From NCBI RefSeq assembly GCF_008704935.1, contig NZ_CP023692.1:6983501-7047500 (forward strand): a stretch of 64,000 bases of DNA, given 5' to 3'. Position numbers and translations under genes: made by a program. This DNA is from Streptomyces vinaceus (GTDB lineage: Bacteria; Actinomycetota; Actinomycetes; Streptomycetales; Streptomycetaceae). Every line of letters begins with the position of its first letter. Position 1 is the stretch's first letter. The notes under the pieces are model-generated. The model saw only the letters and a program-made list of their open reading frames with translations, made no database searches and had not been told where the DNA came from. Of the stretch, positions 8,425 to 16,834 are shown piece by piece.

Positions 8425-10669
8425 TCAGCGGAGGATGACGAGCTGCCGGGTCGCCCGGGTCATCGCGACATAGCGGTCCACCGCTCCTTCGACGCCCTCG
8501 CCGAACGCCTCCGGGTCGATGAGCACGACCAGGTCGAACTCCAGGCCCTTCGACAGCTCCGGGGTCAGGGATCGGACGCGCGGCGTCGCCCTGAACGACG
8601 GGTCGCCGATGACGCAGGCCGTCCCCTCGGCGTGGGTCGCGAGCCAGTCGTCGAGGATCCCCGCCAGATCCGTCACCGCTCCGTACGCCACGGGGATCCC
8701 GCTGCTGCGGATGGACGTCGGCACGTTGGCGTCGGGGAGGGCCGCCCGGATGACCGGCTCCGCCCGCGCCATGACCTCCTCCGGCGTACGGTAGTTGATG
8801 CTCAGCGAGGCCACGTCGATCCGGTCGAGCCCCACCCGCTCCAGCCGTTCGCGCCACGATTCCGTGAACCCCTGCCTGGCCTGCGCCCGGTCCCCGACGA
8901 TCGTGAAGCTCCGGGACGGGCAGCGCAGCAGCAGCATCTGCCATTCCGCGTCGGTCAGTTCCTGGGCCTCGTCCACCACGATGTGCGCGAACGGACCGGC
9001 GAGCCGGTCCGGGTCGGCGCTCGGCAGGGCCGACGCGTCGATCAGACTGTCCTGGAGGTCCTTTCCGCGCAGCATCCGCACCGCGCCCTCGCTGTCGTCG
9101 CCGGCCGAATTGAAGTCGGCGGCCGCCAGGATGTCGTCGATCACGCCGGCCATGCGCTCGCGTTCGGCGGCGACGGCCGCGTCGTGCCGGTGCTTGCGGC
9201 GGGCCGCCTCCGGGTCGCCGAGCCGCTGACGCGCCGCGTCGAGGAGCGGCAGGTCGGACACGGTCCAGGCGCCGGCGTCCGCGCGCTGCAGCCTGCGTAC
9301 GTCCTCGCGGTCGAGCCAGGGCGCGCACAGCCGCAGGTACGCGGGAACCGACCACAGGTCCGCGACGAGGTCGGCCGCTTCGAGCAGGGGCCAGGCGCGG
9401 TTGACGGCGGCGACCAGCTCCTCGTCGTGCAGCAGCGCCCTGCGCAGCTGGTGCGGCGACACCCCGTCGTGGTCATCGTCCTCGTCCCCGTCCGCGTCGA
9501 GCTTGTCCATCAGGATCGTGAGCAGCGCGTCCCAGATCCGCTCGCGCGCCTCGTTGTGCGGGACGCCCGCCGCCTCCTCGAACGCCTCGGTCCAGTCGGC
9601 GGGGCTCAGCCACAGGTCGGCCCAGGGGGTGCACACCGCCATGCCCTCGGCGGGCGGCTCCTCGTAGATCCCGACGGCCTTCTCGATCGCCCTCACCATG
9701 TCCGCGGACGACTTCAGGCGGGCCACGTCGGGGTCGGTCTCGACGGGTGCTCCGGCGCCCTCGGGGAGGAGGTCGCGGACCGTGCAGGTCTGCACGCCCT
9801 CCTCCCCGAGGCTGGGCAGGACGTCGGCGACGTAGTTCAGGTACGGCTGGTGCGGACCGACGAACAGCACGCCGCCCCGTCGGTGCCCCAGGCGCGGGTC
9901 GGAGTAGAGGAGGTGGGCGGTGCGGTGCAGGGCGACGACCGTCTTGCCCGTACCCGGACCGCCGTCGACGACGAGCGCGCCGCGCGCACTGGCGCGGATG
10001 ACGGCGTCCTGGTCGGCCTGGATGGTGCCGAGTACGTCGCGCATCCGGGGCGAGCGGGTGCCGCCCAGGCTGGCGATGAAGGCGGACTGGTCGTCGAGCG
10101 CGGCGTGCCCTTCGAACCCGTCGGCCGTGAACACCTCGTCCCAGTAGTCGCCGATGCGGCCGCGGGTCCAGCGGTACCTGCGGCGGCTCGCCAGGCCCAT
10201 CGGGTCGGCGTGGGTCGCGGCGAAGAACGGCTCGGCGGCGGGGGAGCGCCAGTCGATCAGCAGCCGGCGGCCGGCGGCCGGCGCCGTCGGTGAGGCCGAG
10301 CCGTCCGATGTACACGGGCTCGGCGTCGTCCGCGCCGACGATGCGCCCGAGGCACAGGTCCAGTCCGAAGCGGCGCAGGGCGCGCAGCCGGGAGGTGAGC
10401 CGGTGGATCTCGCTGTCCCGCTCCATCGCCTCGCGGCCCAGGCCGCCGGGCGCCCTGCGCAGCTCGTCGAGGCGGTCGGACAGCTCGGCGACGGCCTGGT
10501 CGAGGCTGTGGGCGAGGGCGGCGAAGTGCTGCTCGTCGCGGGCGATCAGGGCCGGGTCGGCCTTGGGGGCGAGGTGACCGGGGAGGTCGAACGCGCTGGT
10601 GGTCTTCGGAGTCTTCGTGGTCTTCGCGGTCTTCGTCGTCTTCGTTGTCGACACAGGCAACCCGTGCAT
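8425..10669 (-). pseudogene. helR: HelR-type RNA polymerase recycling motor ATPase, frameshifted
   Basis: This is a UvrD-like HelD/HelR protein that, in family members, binds RNA polymerase and displaces rifamycins. The N-terminal coiled-coil part (10669 to about 10285; HFAALAHSLDQAVAELSDRLDELRR) is in one frame and everything after YIGRLGLTDGAGRR is in another. The second frame resumes with LLIDWRSPAAEPFF, then MGLASRRRYRW, Walker A GGPGTGKT, IVVDEAQELT and SINYRTPEEV to the stop at 8425. The break lies in a run where CCGGCGG is repeated at 10264-10277 with a third partial copy; removing one 7-bp unit restores a family-typical GRRLLIDW. The N terminus is a Thr-Lys repeat. A rifamycin-associated element lies upstream. 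An assembly error is a live alternative to true inactivation. Confidence 0.88.
10602..10646 (-). repeat. 9-bp coding tandem repeat
   Basis: Five imperfect 9-bp units of gtcttcgNN on the plus strand encode the Thr-Lys-x run near the N terminus of the HelR-like protein (TTKTAKTTKTPKTT). It is a low-complexity basic tail ahead of the coiled coil and is prone to length change. Confidence 0.8.
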
Positions 10670-10719
10670 CTCCTCTTTCCGCTGCTTCTGGCTACGAGCT
10701 GCGATTTTGCGGGACGACG

Positions 10720-10739
10720 GGGGCCTTGCCGCAAGCCCC
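10720..10739 (-). promoter_or_regulatory. rifamycin-associated element (RAE)
   Basis: Read on the minus strand the sequence is GGGGCTTGCGGCAAGGCCCC, an imperfect palindrome that, from memory, matches the published RAE found before rifamycin-inactivating genes and helR in actinomycetes. It lies 51 bp upstream of the helR-like start, with GGAAAGAGGAG between. The match supports rifamycin-inducible expression of the minus-strand gene; induction itself is inferred. Confidence 0.85.
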
Positions 10740-10918
10740 CCTGTGCGCTATAAGTTGAGAGTGGCAAGGGGTGGGTCTTCCCCCTTCCGCCATCTCCCTC
10801 TCCCCGAAGCGGCCTTCAAAAATCTGCCGCGTACTCGTCACACTTCCCGAACGGGATCCGTCAGGCCTATGAAGGCACCGCCGATGACGGTGGTGCGCGA
10901 CACCTGAGGGAGACGACG

Positions 10919-11431
10919 ATGCAGACTCAGACTCGTACGATCACGGCCGACGTACCGGCGGGACCGCGGATGGCGCAGGACCCCGTGGAACTCGTCCCCG
11001 AGCTGGCGGAGGTGTCGGCGGCACTGTTCAAGGCCGCAGGCAACCGCTCCGTACCGCGTGCCACGATCAGCCTGTTGCAGCTGCGGGCCGGCCAGATCGT
11101 CGGAAACACCTACCTGACCGTCCTGCACACGGGCATGCTCCGCAAGGCCGGGGAGTCCGAGGAGCGGATCACGGCGGTGGCGTCCTGGCAGGACGCCCCG
11201 TACTTCAGCGGCGCCGAGCGGGCCGCACTGGCGCTGGTGGAGGCCGTGCTCCAGCCGTCCGCCGGCGGGGAGCGGGTCTCCGACGAGCTGTACGCCGAGG
11301 TGGCCGGGCACTATGACGCGAAGGCGCTCGCGACCTTGATGATCGCGATAGGACAGGTCAACTTCTTCGTCCCGATCGCGCTCATCGCGAAGCCTCTGCC
11401 GGGACGGTCGTTCACCGATCCGTGGAACTGA
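10919..11431 (+). CDS. AhpD-fold (carboxymuconolactone decarboxylase-like) protein lacking the CxxC pair
   Basis: 170 residues from ATG 10919, with GAGGGAG upstream. The all-helical AhpD core is recognisable: SLLQLRAGQIVGNTYLTVLHTGMLRKAGESEERI, then YFSGAERAALALVEAV and a C-terminal VARLI-like ALATLMIAIGQVNFFVPIAL. In active AhpD-type peroxidases the core reads RASQ-x3-C-x2-C-x3-H; here the cysteines are replaced by N63 and L66, while H70 is kept. It therefore cannot do thiol peroxidase chemistry in the usual way. It is divergent from helR across 249 bp that include the RAE. A strong hairpin follows the stop. Confidence 0.85.
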   Translation: MQTQTRTITADVPAGPRMAQDPVELVPELAEVSAALFKAAGNRSVPRATISLLQLRAGQIVGNTYLTVLHTGMLRKAGESEERITAVASWQDAPYFSGAERAALALVEAVLQPSAGGERVSDELYAEVAGHYDAKALATLMIAIGQVNFFVPIALIAKPLPGRSFTDPWN

Positions 11432-11434
11432 GCG

Positions 11435-11476
11435 CGGTGGGGACGCGTGCGTCGAGCGACGCGCGCGTCCCCACCG
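11435..11476. terminator. bidirectional terminator hairpin
   Basis: A perfect 13-bp stem (CGGTGGGGACGCG / CGCGTCCCCACCG) spans the gap between the stops of the AhpD-like gene and the converging metalloprotease gene. It can end transcription from both sides. Confidence 0.85.
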
Positions 11477-11494
11477 GCCGGCTCCGCGGACGGA

Positions 11495-12841
11495 CTACTT
11501 GGGAGTCACCCAGACCTGCCGCTTGTTGGTGTTCGCCGTGTACAGCTGGACCGCGGTGCCGTTGGCGGTCGCGCCGCCGGTGACATCGAGGACCTTGCCC
11601 GAGGCGGTGTGCACGATCTGCCCCTTGGCGTTGACCGACCACCGCTGTGCGGCCGTGCCGTTGCAGTCGTAGAGCGCGATCTTGTTGCCGTTGGTGCTCA
11701 GATTGCGGGAGTTGTCGAGGCACTTCCCGAGCGCGCGGAACGTACCGTCCTTCCCCAGGATCCAGGACTGCGCGACGGTGCCGTTGCACGTGTACAGCTG
11801 GATCTGGGTGCCGTTGTCCGCCTTGCCTCCCTTGACATCGAGGCACTTGCCGCCGAGTCCGGACACCTTGCCCTGAGGGGACAGCGCCGCGCCGGCGCCG
11901 GCGGCGAGGAGGCGGAGCCCCTGCACGTCGAACTGCTGGACGTACGTGCCCGCCCGCTTGTCCTTGTAGGCGTACGTCGGCGTGCACATCACGGGGAACT
12001 CGCCCGAGTCCGTGCCCTTGACGCAGTCCCCCTTGGTCATGCTGCGGTTCGCGTGGGTCAGGCCCAGCGTGTGCCCGATCTCGTGGCTGATGTGGTTGCG
12101 CATGACGGCCTCACCCATGGACGCCGTGGGCTTGCCGGCCGAGGTGAAGAACTCGTCGTCGATGTACGCGTGGCCGCTGGTCACGGTGTCCGCGAGGGAG
12201 GAGGAGGTGAACCCGCAGCTCAGGTTCGCGGACCCGGAACCGTCACGGACCACCTTCCACCCGGTGTTGCCCATACTGCCCTCGGCCGCCGGGGGCACGC
12301 AGGGCCGGTGCGCGACGCCGATGACGACCTCGCCCCTCGGGCGGGAGTAGTCCCAGCCCACCGGGTGGGTGTCGACGGCGACGGGAATGTTCGTGATGCG
12401 CTGGAGGTCCGCGGCCGTCGCCTTGACGTACGGGGCGAGCCAGTCGGCGGACTTCTGGTCGTAGAACTTGATCGTGTAGCCGGTCGCCAGCCACTTGGTG
12501 GCCCCGGAGAGCTTCCACCCCTCGCCCTGCGGGGGAGTGGCGGCGGCCACCGCGGCCGACCGGGGCGCCGCGGCCGCACGGCTCCCGCCGATGCTCATGA
12601 CGCCGTTGCCGAACGAGGTGTGGTCGTCGGCGGAGACGACGGCGTCGCCGTCCGCCGCGTCGGGCGCCTCGCCCTCCGGCAGCGCCGCTTCCTCGGGCGT
12701 GGCGGAGGGATCGGCGCCGGCGGAGGCCGTGGTGCCGGCGTCCTCGGTTCCGAAGGCCGCGGGGGCCAGCAGTCCGCCCGCGGCGGCCACCACCGCGCAC
12801 GCCGCGACCAGAGGTATTCGATACTTAGCGGTGAATCCCAA
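11495..12841 (-). CDS. secreted zinc metalloprotease with C-terminal ricin-B lectin domain
   Basis: 448 residues. A signal peptide (residues ~8-30) is followed by an acidic Ala/Asp-rich propeptide-like stretch. The catalytic domain has WKLSGATKWLATGYTIKFYD and the zinc motif HISHEIGHTLGLTHANRS (HExxHxxGxxH) with a Met-turn candidate VMCTPTY. The last ~130 residues form a beta-trefoil lectin with QxW-type repeats (GTVAQSW, GTAAQRW, TNKRQVW). Cysteines pair within the lectin repeats. It would degrade extracellular protein while bound to polysaccharide. The gene is monocistronic. Family identity as a matrixin/snapalysin-like gluzincin-metzincin is firm; preferred substrate unknown. Confidence 0.92.
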   Translation of the reverse strand: MGFTAKYRIPLVAACAVVAAAGGLLAPAAFGTEDAGTTASAGADPSATPEEAALPEGEAPDAADGDAVVSADDHTSFGNGVMSIGGSRAAAAPRSAAVAAATPPQGEGWKLSGATKWLATGYTIKFYDQKSADWLAPYVKATAADLQRITNIPVAVDTHPVGWDYSRPRGEVVIGVAHRPCVPPAAEGSMGNTGWKVVRDGSGSANLSCGFTSSSLADTVTSGHAYIDDEFFTSAGKPTASMGEAVMRNHISHEIGHTLGLTHANRSMTKGDCVKGTDSGEFPVMCTPTYAYKDKRAGTYVQQFDVQGLRLLAAGAGAALSPQGKVSGLGGKCLDVKGGKADNGTQIQLYTCNGTVAQSWILGKDGTFRALGKCLDNSRNLSTNGNKIALYDCNGTAAQRWSVNAKGQIVHTASGKVLDVTGGATANGTAVQLYTANTNKRQVWVTPK

Positions 12842-12959
12842 GTCCTGTTGCCTTTCATCGTGTTCGCTCCCGCTGCCTACGGCGACGCGTCGTGGCCGTG
12901 GGCAGCCGGGACCGGAAAGATGATAGGGAACGAGCCAAGGGCGGCCGCCGGCGGGTGAG

Positions 12960-13684
12960 TTACCGGCGTCCGGCCAGTGCGCTGTCGGCGTTGTCGAGGA
13001 GGTTGCGGAAGGTGCGGGTGATCACCGGCCGTACGAGGCGGCGGGTGAGGAAGGTGCCGATCACGGGTACGGGGATCTCGGCGCGGGTGGTCCAGCGCAC
13101 GTGCGTACCGCCGTCGACCTCGGTGACGTCATCCGGCCGAGCTCGTGCCGGGACGGCGGCGGGCTGCGATCGACGACGTACTCCGTGGCGTACGGAGGGT
13201 CGTAGAGGGTGATGCGCTCACGGGACCGGCCGGTCGGCCAGAGGTGGTCGCGGACCGCGCCGACCCCGTACGGCGCCTGCGCGCCCCGGCGGGTGGCGAC
13301 TTCGCCCGAGCCCCGCCAGGAGTCGTCGAGCAGGAGCCGCGCCGAGGCGGCGATGTCGTACGCCGCCTCGGCGCTCGGCGCGGCCGGGTCGGCCGGCGCG
13401 AGCCAGAAGACGGCCTCGGCGCCGGCACACGCCCGGTCGATCACGGCGGCGTCGCCGTGCGAGCCCACGACCTCGGTGCGCTCGCGTACCTGCGGTGCGA
13501 GGCGCGCGGGGTCGCGGACGACGAGGTGGCGTCGAACACCCTTAGCCGGCCCGGCGCGTGGCGCCGGATCCGCGACACCGGGTCGGGGCTCGCCGCCGAG
13601 TTCGCCCGCGAGTCGCGCGGTGTCGTGGGCACCCCCACTCTCTGCCGCCGCGAAGCCCACGACCATGCAAGGATCGGCAAGCAA
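12960..13684 (-). pseudogene. decayed NmrA-like / SRPBCC fusion remnant
   Basis: No intact frame exists, but two recognisable pieces remain. Residues from about 13530 to 13350 read VVRDPARLAPQVRERTEV and GSHGDAAVIDRACAGAEAVFWLAPADP, the middle of an NmrA-type NAD(P)-binding protein. These run directly into a SRPBCC (polyketide cyclase-like) sequence: DIAASARLLLDDSWRGSG, then YGVGAVRDHLWPTGRSRERI and PPYATEYVVDRSPP. A frameshift near 13130 moves the rest, GGTHVRWTTRAEIPVPVIG with RTFRNLLDNADSALAGRR, into another frame ending at TAA 12960. Parts of both domains are missing. I read this as a deletion fusion of two adjacent genes with later frameshift. Confidence 0.72.
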
Positions 13685-13740
13685 TCCTTGACTCAGAGAG
13701 AAAAAATGCAGGTCGGCTCGGGTGTGACTCAGTGACGGCG

Positions 13741-15015
13741 TCAGCTGCTCCGGGGAGCGACCGGCTTGTGGCCGGGATACACGTGAGCGGGCGTCACGAT
13801 GGAGGTGACCGCCTGGCCGAAGAGCGTGCTGGGCTCCTGGTTCTGGTACTGGTCATCGGTGTTGAGGAGGATGACCATGGTCGCCCGGGCCGGCGGCAGG
13901 TAGACCGGAAGGACCTCGTACCCGGGGATCGATCCGTTGTGTCCGATCCAGCCCTGGACGTCGAAGATGCCCAGCCCGTACCCGTCACCGGGAAGGTTCA
14001 TCGGGGTCGTCTTCAGGCGCTCGGCCTGGGTCGCGGGCGTCAGCAGCCTGCCGGTGGCCAGGGTCTGGGCCCAACTGCGCAGGTCCTGGAGGTCGGAGAC
14101 CATCTCGCCCGCCGCCCAGGCCCAGGAGGGGTTCCAGTGGGTCGAGTCCTCGATCCTGCCCGAGGCCGTCTGGTCGGTGTAGCCGTGCGCGTACGGCTCC
14201 GGCAGGGCCGCACTGGTCGGGAAGACCGTGTTCCGCAGCCCGGCCGGTGCCAGGACGTCCCGCGTGATGACCTCGTGGAGCGGGCGGCCGGTGACCTTCT
14301 CGACGACCAGGCCGAGCAGGATCAGGTTCGTGTTGGAGTAGTCGAACCGTGCGCCCGGCGGGAACTGCACGGGGTGCCCGAAGGAGTAGCCGAGCAACTG
14401 CTGCGGTGTGAAGCTCCGTTCCGGGTCCGCCTGCAGCTTCTTGATGAAGCCCTCGTCCATGCTGTAGTTGAAGAGGCCGCTGCGCATGCCGGCCAGTTGG
14501 CGAAGGGTGATGCGCTCCCCGTTCGGAACCCCTTGGACGTACGTGCCGATCGGGTCGTCCAGGCCGATCCTCTTCTGGTCGACGAGCTGGAGGAGGGCGG
14601 TGACCGTGAACGTCTTGGTCTCGCTGCCGATGCGTACGTGCAGGTCGGTGGTCATCGGTGCGCGGGTCGCCCGGTCGGCCACGCCGAAGGTCTTCACGTA
14701 GCTCCCCTTGCCGGGGGCCCACAGCCCCACGGTCACCCCCGGCACCTTCGTCTCGCGCATGACCTGGCGTATGGCCGCGTCCAGGCGCGCCGCGACGGCC
14801 GGGGTGAGCTGCGGGAATTGGGCGTCGGGGTCCGGGGTGGGGGTGGAGGCGGTGACGGACACCGCCCGGGCGGTGGTCGTGCCGTGGGCGCTCGTCGTCC
14901 TGTGGCCGGTCGTCGTGCCGGGGCCGGCGGAGCCGGCGACCGTCGGGCCGGTGAGCAGGCCCGCGGCCGCCACGGCCGCGCAGGCCCGGACCAGCAGGAT
15001 GTGGGTTGGCTTCAC
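13741..15015 (-). CDS. secreted serine hydrolase, class C beta-lactamase/DD-peptidase family
   Basis: 424 residues from GTG 15015, which has GGGAGAA upstream. A signal peptide (ILLVRACAAVAAAGLLTGP) precedes a Thr/His-rich linker. The S12 motifs are SETK (IGSETKTFTVTALLQLVDQ) for S-x-x-K, YSN (FDYSNTNLILLGLVVEKV) for Y-x-N, and HNGSIPGYEV for the KTG-equivalent HxG. It would cleave or modify D-Ala peptides or esters outside the cell. Typical of the many Streptomyces family S12 D-alanyl-D-alanine carboxypeptidase-like proteins. It stands alone; no regulator is adjacent. Confidence 0.92.
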   Translation of the reverse strand: MKPTHILLVRACAAVAAAGLLTGPTVAGSAGPGTTTGHRTTSAHGTTTARAVSVTASTPTPDPDAQFPQLTPAVAARLDAAIRQVMRETKVPGVTVGLWAPGKGSYVKTFGVADRATRAPMTTDLHVRIGSETKTFTVTALLQLVDQKRIGLDDPIGTYVQGVPNGERITLRQLAGMRSGLFNYSMDEGFIKKLQADPERSFTPQQLLGYSFGHPVQFPPGARFDYSNTNLILLGLVVEKVTGRPLHEVITRDVLAPAGLRNTVFPTSAALPEPYAHGYTDQTASGRIEDSTHWNPSWAWAAGEMVSDLQDLRSWAQTLATGRLLTPATQAERLKTTPMNLPGDGYGLGIFDVQGWIGHNGSIPGYEVLPVYLPPARATMVILLNTDDQYQNQEPSTLFGQAVTSIVTPAHVYPGHKPVAPRSS

Positions 15016-15136
15016 GGCACGTTCTCCCGCCGTCCGAGGGCCCCGGGCAACGTCACCAGCGTAGGCCCGCGCCGCCGCGGTCGCGCGGTGAGCCGTGCCG
15101 GGGGCAGGGCTCACCGCGCGGGCCGCCAACCGCCGG

Positions 15137-16066
15137 TCAGGTTCCGCAGAACGGGGCGGTCCGTACGTATCCGCCGAGGTTCTCGTCGTCGGTGCCGAGG
15201 AGGGCGTCGCCGGATCCCGGCGGGCACTCGACCGCCTCGATCTTGTACTGCGGAAACGTGCCGAGCAGGGTCGGGGAGGGCGCGAGCGTGACCCGTACCC
15301 GGCCCGTCGCCGACACGCTCACCCGGCCCGCCTCGCTTACCGCGGAGTCGAACGGCCCGTCGTCGCCCGCGTCCGCCGCCGAACTCACCAGGATCCGCCC
15401 GGAGTCGGTCACCGAGATGTCGGAGATGTGCCGCGCGGCTCCGGCGTCCGGATACGGTGCCCGGTACGTGCGGCGGGTGACGCCGCCGAACTGCGGCTGC
15501 CCCCACGACGCGAACGTGAGCGGAGCCGAGTACAGCGTGGCGGGACGCTCCGCGCCCGCTCCGCGGTCCGCCCAGAGGGCGGCGAGGTTCCCGTTCCGGC
15601 CCACCAGCGCGAAGCCCTCGAAGTCGTCGCCCTCACCGATCGACGGCAGCGGCGCGTAGTCGACGACCGTGGCGGTGTCGCCGACGACCTTCAGGCGGTA
15701 GACGATGCCGCGACTGGCCACCGCCATGTACTCGGAGGGCATGCCGGGGATGGCTTCGATCGCCTCCAGGTCGGAAGGTTCCGGCCCGTCCCAGGTCACC
15801 GGGGAGATGTCGTCGGAGCCCTCCCGGTGGGTGATCCGGGACAGGCGCCTCTGCCCGCTGCCCTTGTTGTCGTGCACGACCAGCGCCTGGACCTTCGCCC
15901 CGTCCGCGCTACGGCCTTCGAACGCGATGCCGCTGACACCGCCGAGGGCGTCGGCGCCCACCTTCTGCCATGGGGCCGCCGCGCCTGCCTGGGTGGTGCC
16001 GAGCATCGTCAGCAGCGCCATCGTCGCGGCCGGCCAGGCCGCGCGCTGCACCATCGGGAGCTTCAC
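15137..16066 (-). CDS. secreted beta-propeller-like protein
   Basis: 309 residues with GTG start at 16066; an ATG 12 bp inside (MVQRAA) is an alternative because neither has a strong ribosome site. The signal peptide ends near AGAAA. Repeated strand pairs (GVSGIAFEGRS, DLEAIEAIPGMPSEYMAVA, DDFEGFALVGRNGNLAALWADRG, HISDISVTDSGRILVSS, YKIEAVECPPGSGDALLGTDDE) suggest an esterase-like phytase/SdiA-regulated-type propeller. Two cysteines near the C terminus may pair. Exported, of unknown activity. It follows the serine hydrolase start region with 121 bp between and is read in the same direction. Confidence 0.75.
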   Translation of the reverse strand: MKLPMVQRAAWPAATMALLTMLGTTQAGAAAPWQKVGADALGGVSGIAFEGRSADGAKVQALVVHDNKGSGQRRLSRITHREGSDDISPVTWDGPEPSDLEAIEAIPGMPSEYMAVASRGIVYRLKVVGDTATVVDYAPLPSIGEGDDFEGFALVGRNGNLAALWADRGAGAERPATLYSAPLTFASWGQPQFGGVTRRTYRAPYPDAGAARHISDISVTDSGRILVSSAADAGDDGPFDSAVSEAGRVSVSATGRVRVTLAPSPTLLGTFPQYKIEAVECPPGSGDALLGTDDENLGGYVRTAPFCGT

Positions 16067-16225
16067 TGGGGATCGTTCGCCTTCCCTCCGACAGACGCGA
16101 TGTCACGCGCCGGAAGGCAGGCTATTGATCATGGTCGGTGCAGCTCAACGACCGTTGCGCCATGTGGGGGGAGCGCGAAGGGGCGACGGCGCCGGGCCTC
16201 CGCGCCCCCCGGTGCGGCCGTCGGC

Positions 16226-16636
16226 TCAGCGGATGGTCACGGTCGTGGACGGGGAGGTCCAGTTGCCGGCCATCACGCGCAGCTCTTCCTTGCCCTTGGT
16301 CTTGAAGGTGTTGTCGAAGGAGAAGCTGGAGCCCTGCTTGATGAGGGTGTTGGCGTGGAGGGTGGTCCACTTGGAGCCGTTCTTGTGCTGGAGGACCACC
16401 TTCGTACCGATGGGCAGGCCCTTGGAGCGGCCGGTGAAGGTGACCTTCTCACCGGCCTTCACCTCGGTCGGCGCGGCCTTGAGGCTGATCTCTCCGGCCG
16501 GTGAAGGAGCCTGCGTCGCCGCGGCGGCGGACGTGGTCGCACTCGCGATCACGGTCGCGAGCCCTCCACCCGTCAGCAGGGCCGTGGACAGGGCACCGGA
16601 GGCGAGGAAGCGAGCGATACGACGTGGTGTGGCCAT
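16226..16636 (-). CDS. small secreted Ig-like protein
   Basis: 136 residues. A signal peptide (LASGALSTALLTGGGLATVIA) is followed by a compact beta-sandwich: APTEVKAGEKVTFTGRSKG, GTKVVLQHKNGSKWTTLHA, FSFDNTFKTKGKEELRVMAG, TSPSTTVTIR. The pattern matches Ig-like domains found in many Streptomyces exported proteins. No cysteines and no sorting signal, so it is likely released. Function unknown. Confidence 0.82.
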   Translation of the reverse strand: MATPRRIARFLASGALSTALLTGGGLATVIASATTSAAAATQAPSPAGEISLKAAPTEVKAGEKVTFTGRSKGLPIGTKVVLQHKNGSKWTTLHANTLIKQGSSFSFDNTFKTKGKEELRVMAGNWTSPSTTVTIR

Positions 16637-16779
16637 CTGGTCGGACTCCCGTCTGGAACGGATTCACGTTCCCCCACGCGGTTCGAACCGCTCCGATGCT
16701 AGCTGCGGCCCCTCCGGACGGGCGACTTGATCATGGGAAAGCCCTGTTCACAGCCCCGATCAAGGTACGTGAGTGTGGC

Positions 16780-16814
16780 GGATTCAAAAGTGTATCGGTT
16801 GCACTTTTGTATCC
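16780..16814. promoter_or_regulatory. 35-bp palindromic operator before the TetX-like gene
   Basis: AAAAGTG and CACTTTT (7-bp arms, 9-bp spacer) are flanked by GGAT and ATCC in symmetric position, giving an extended imperfect palindrome. It ends 20 bp before the ATG of the monooxygenase, so it covers the promoter. The site is AT-rich against its surroundings. A TetR/MarR-type repressor is likely; none is encoded next to it. Confidence 0.55.
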
Positions 16815-16834
16815 GTTGTGCTCTTCTGGAGTGC

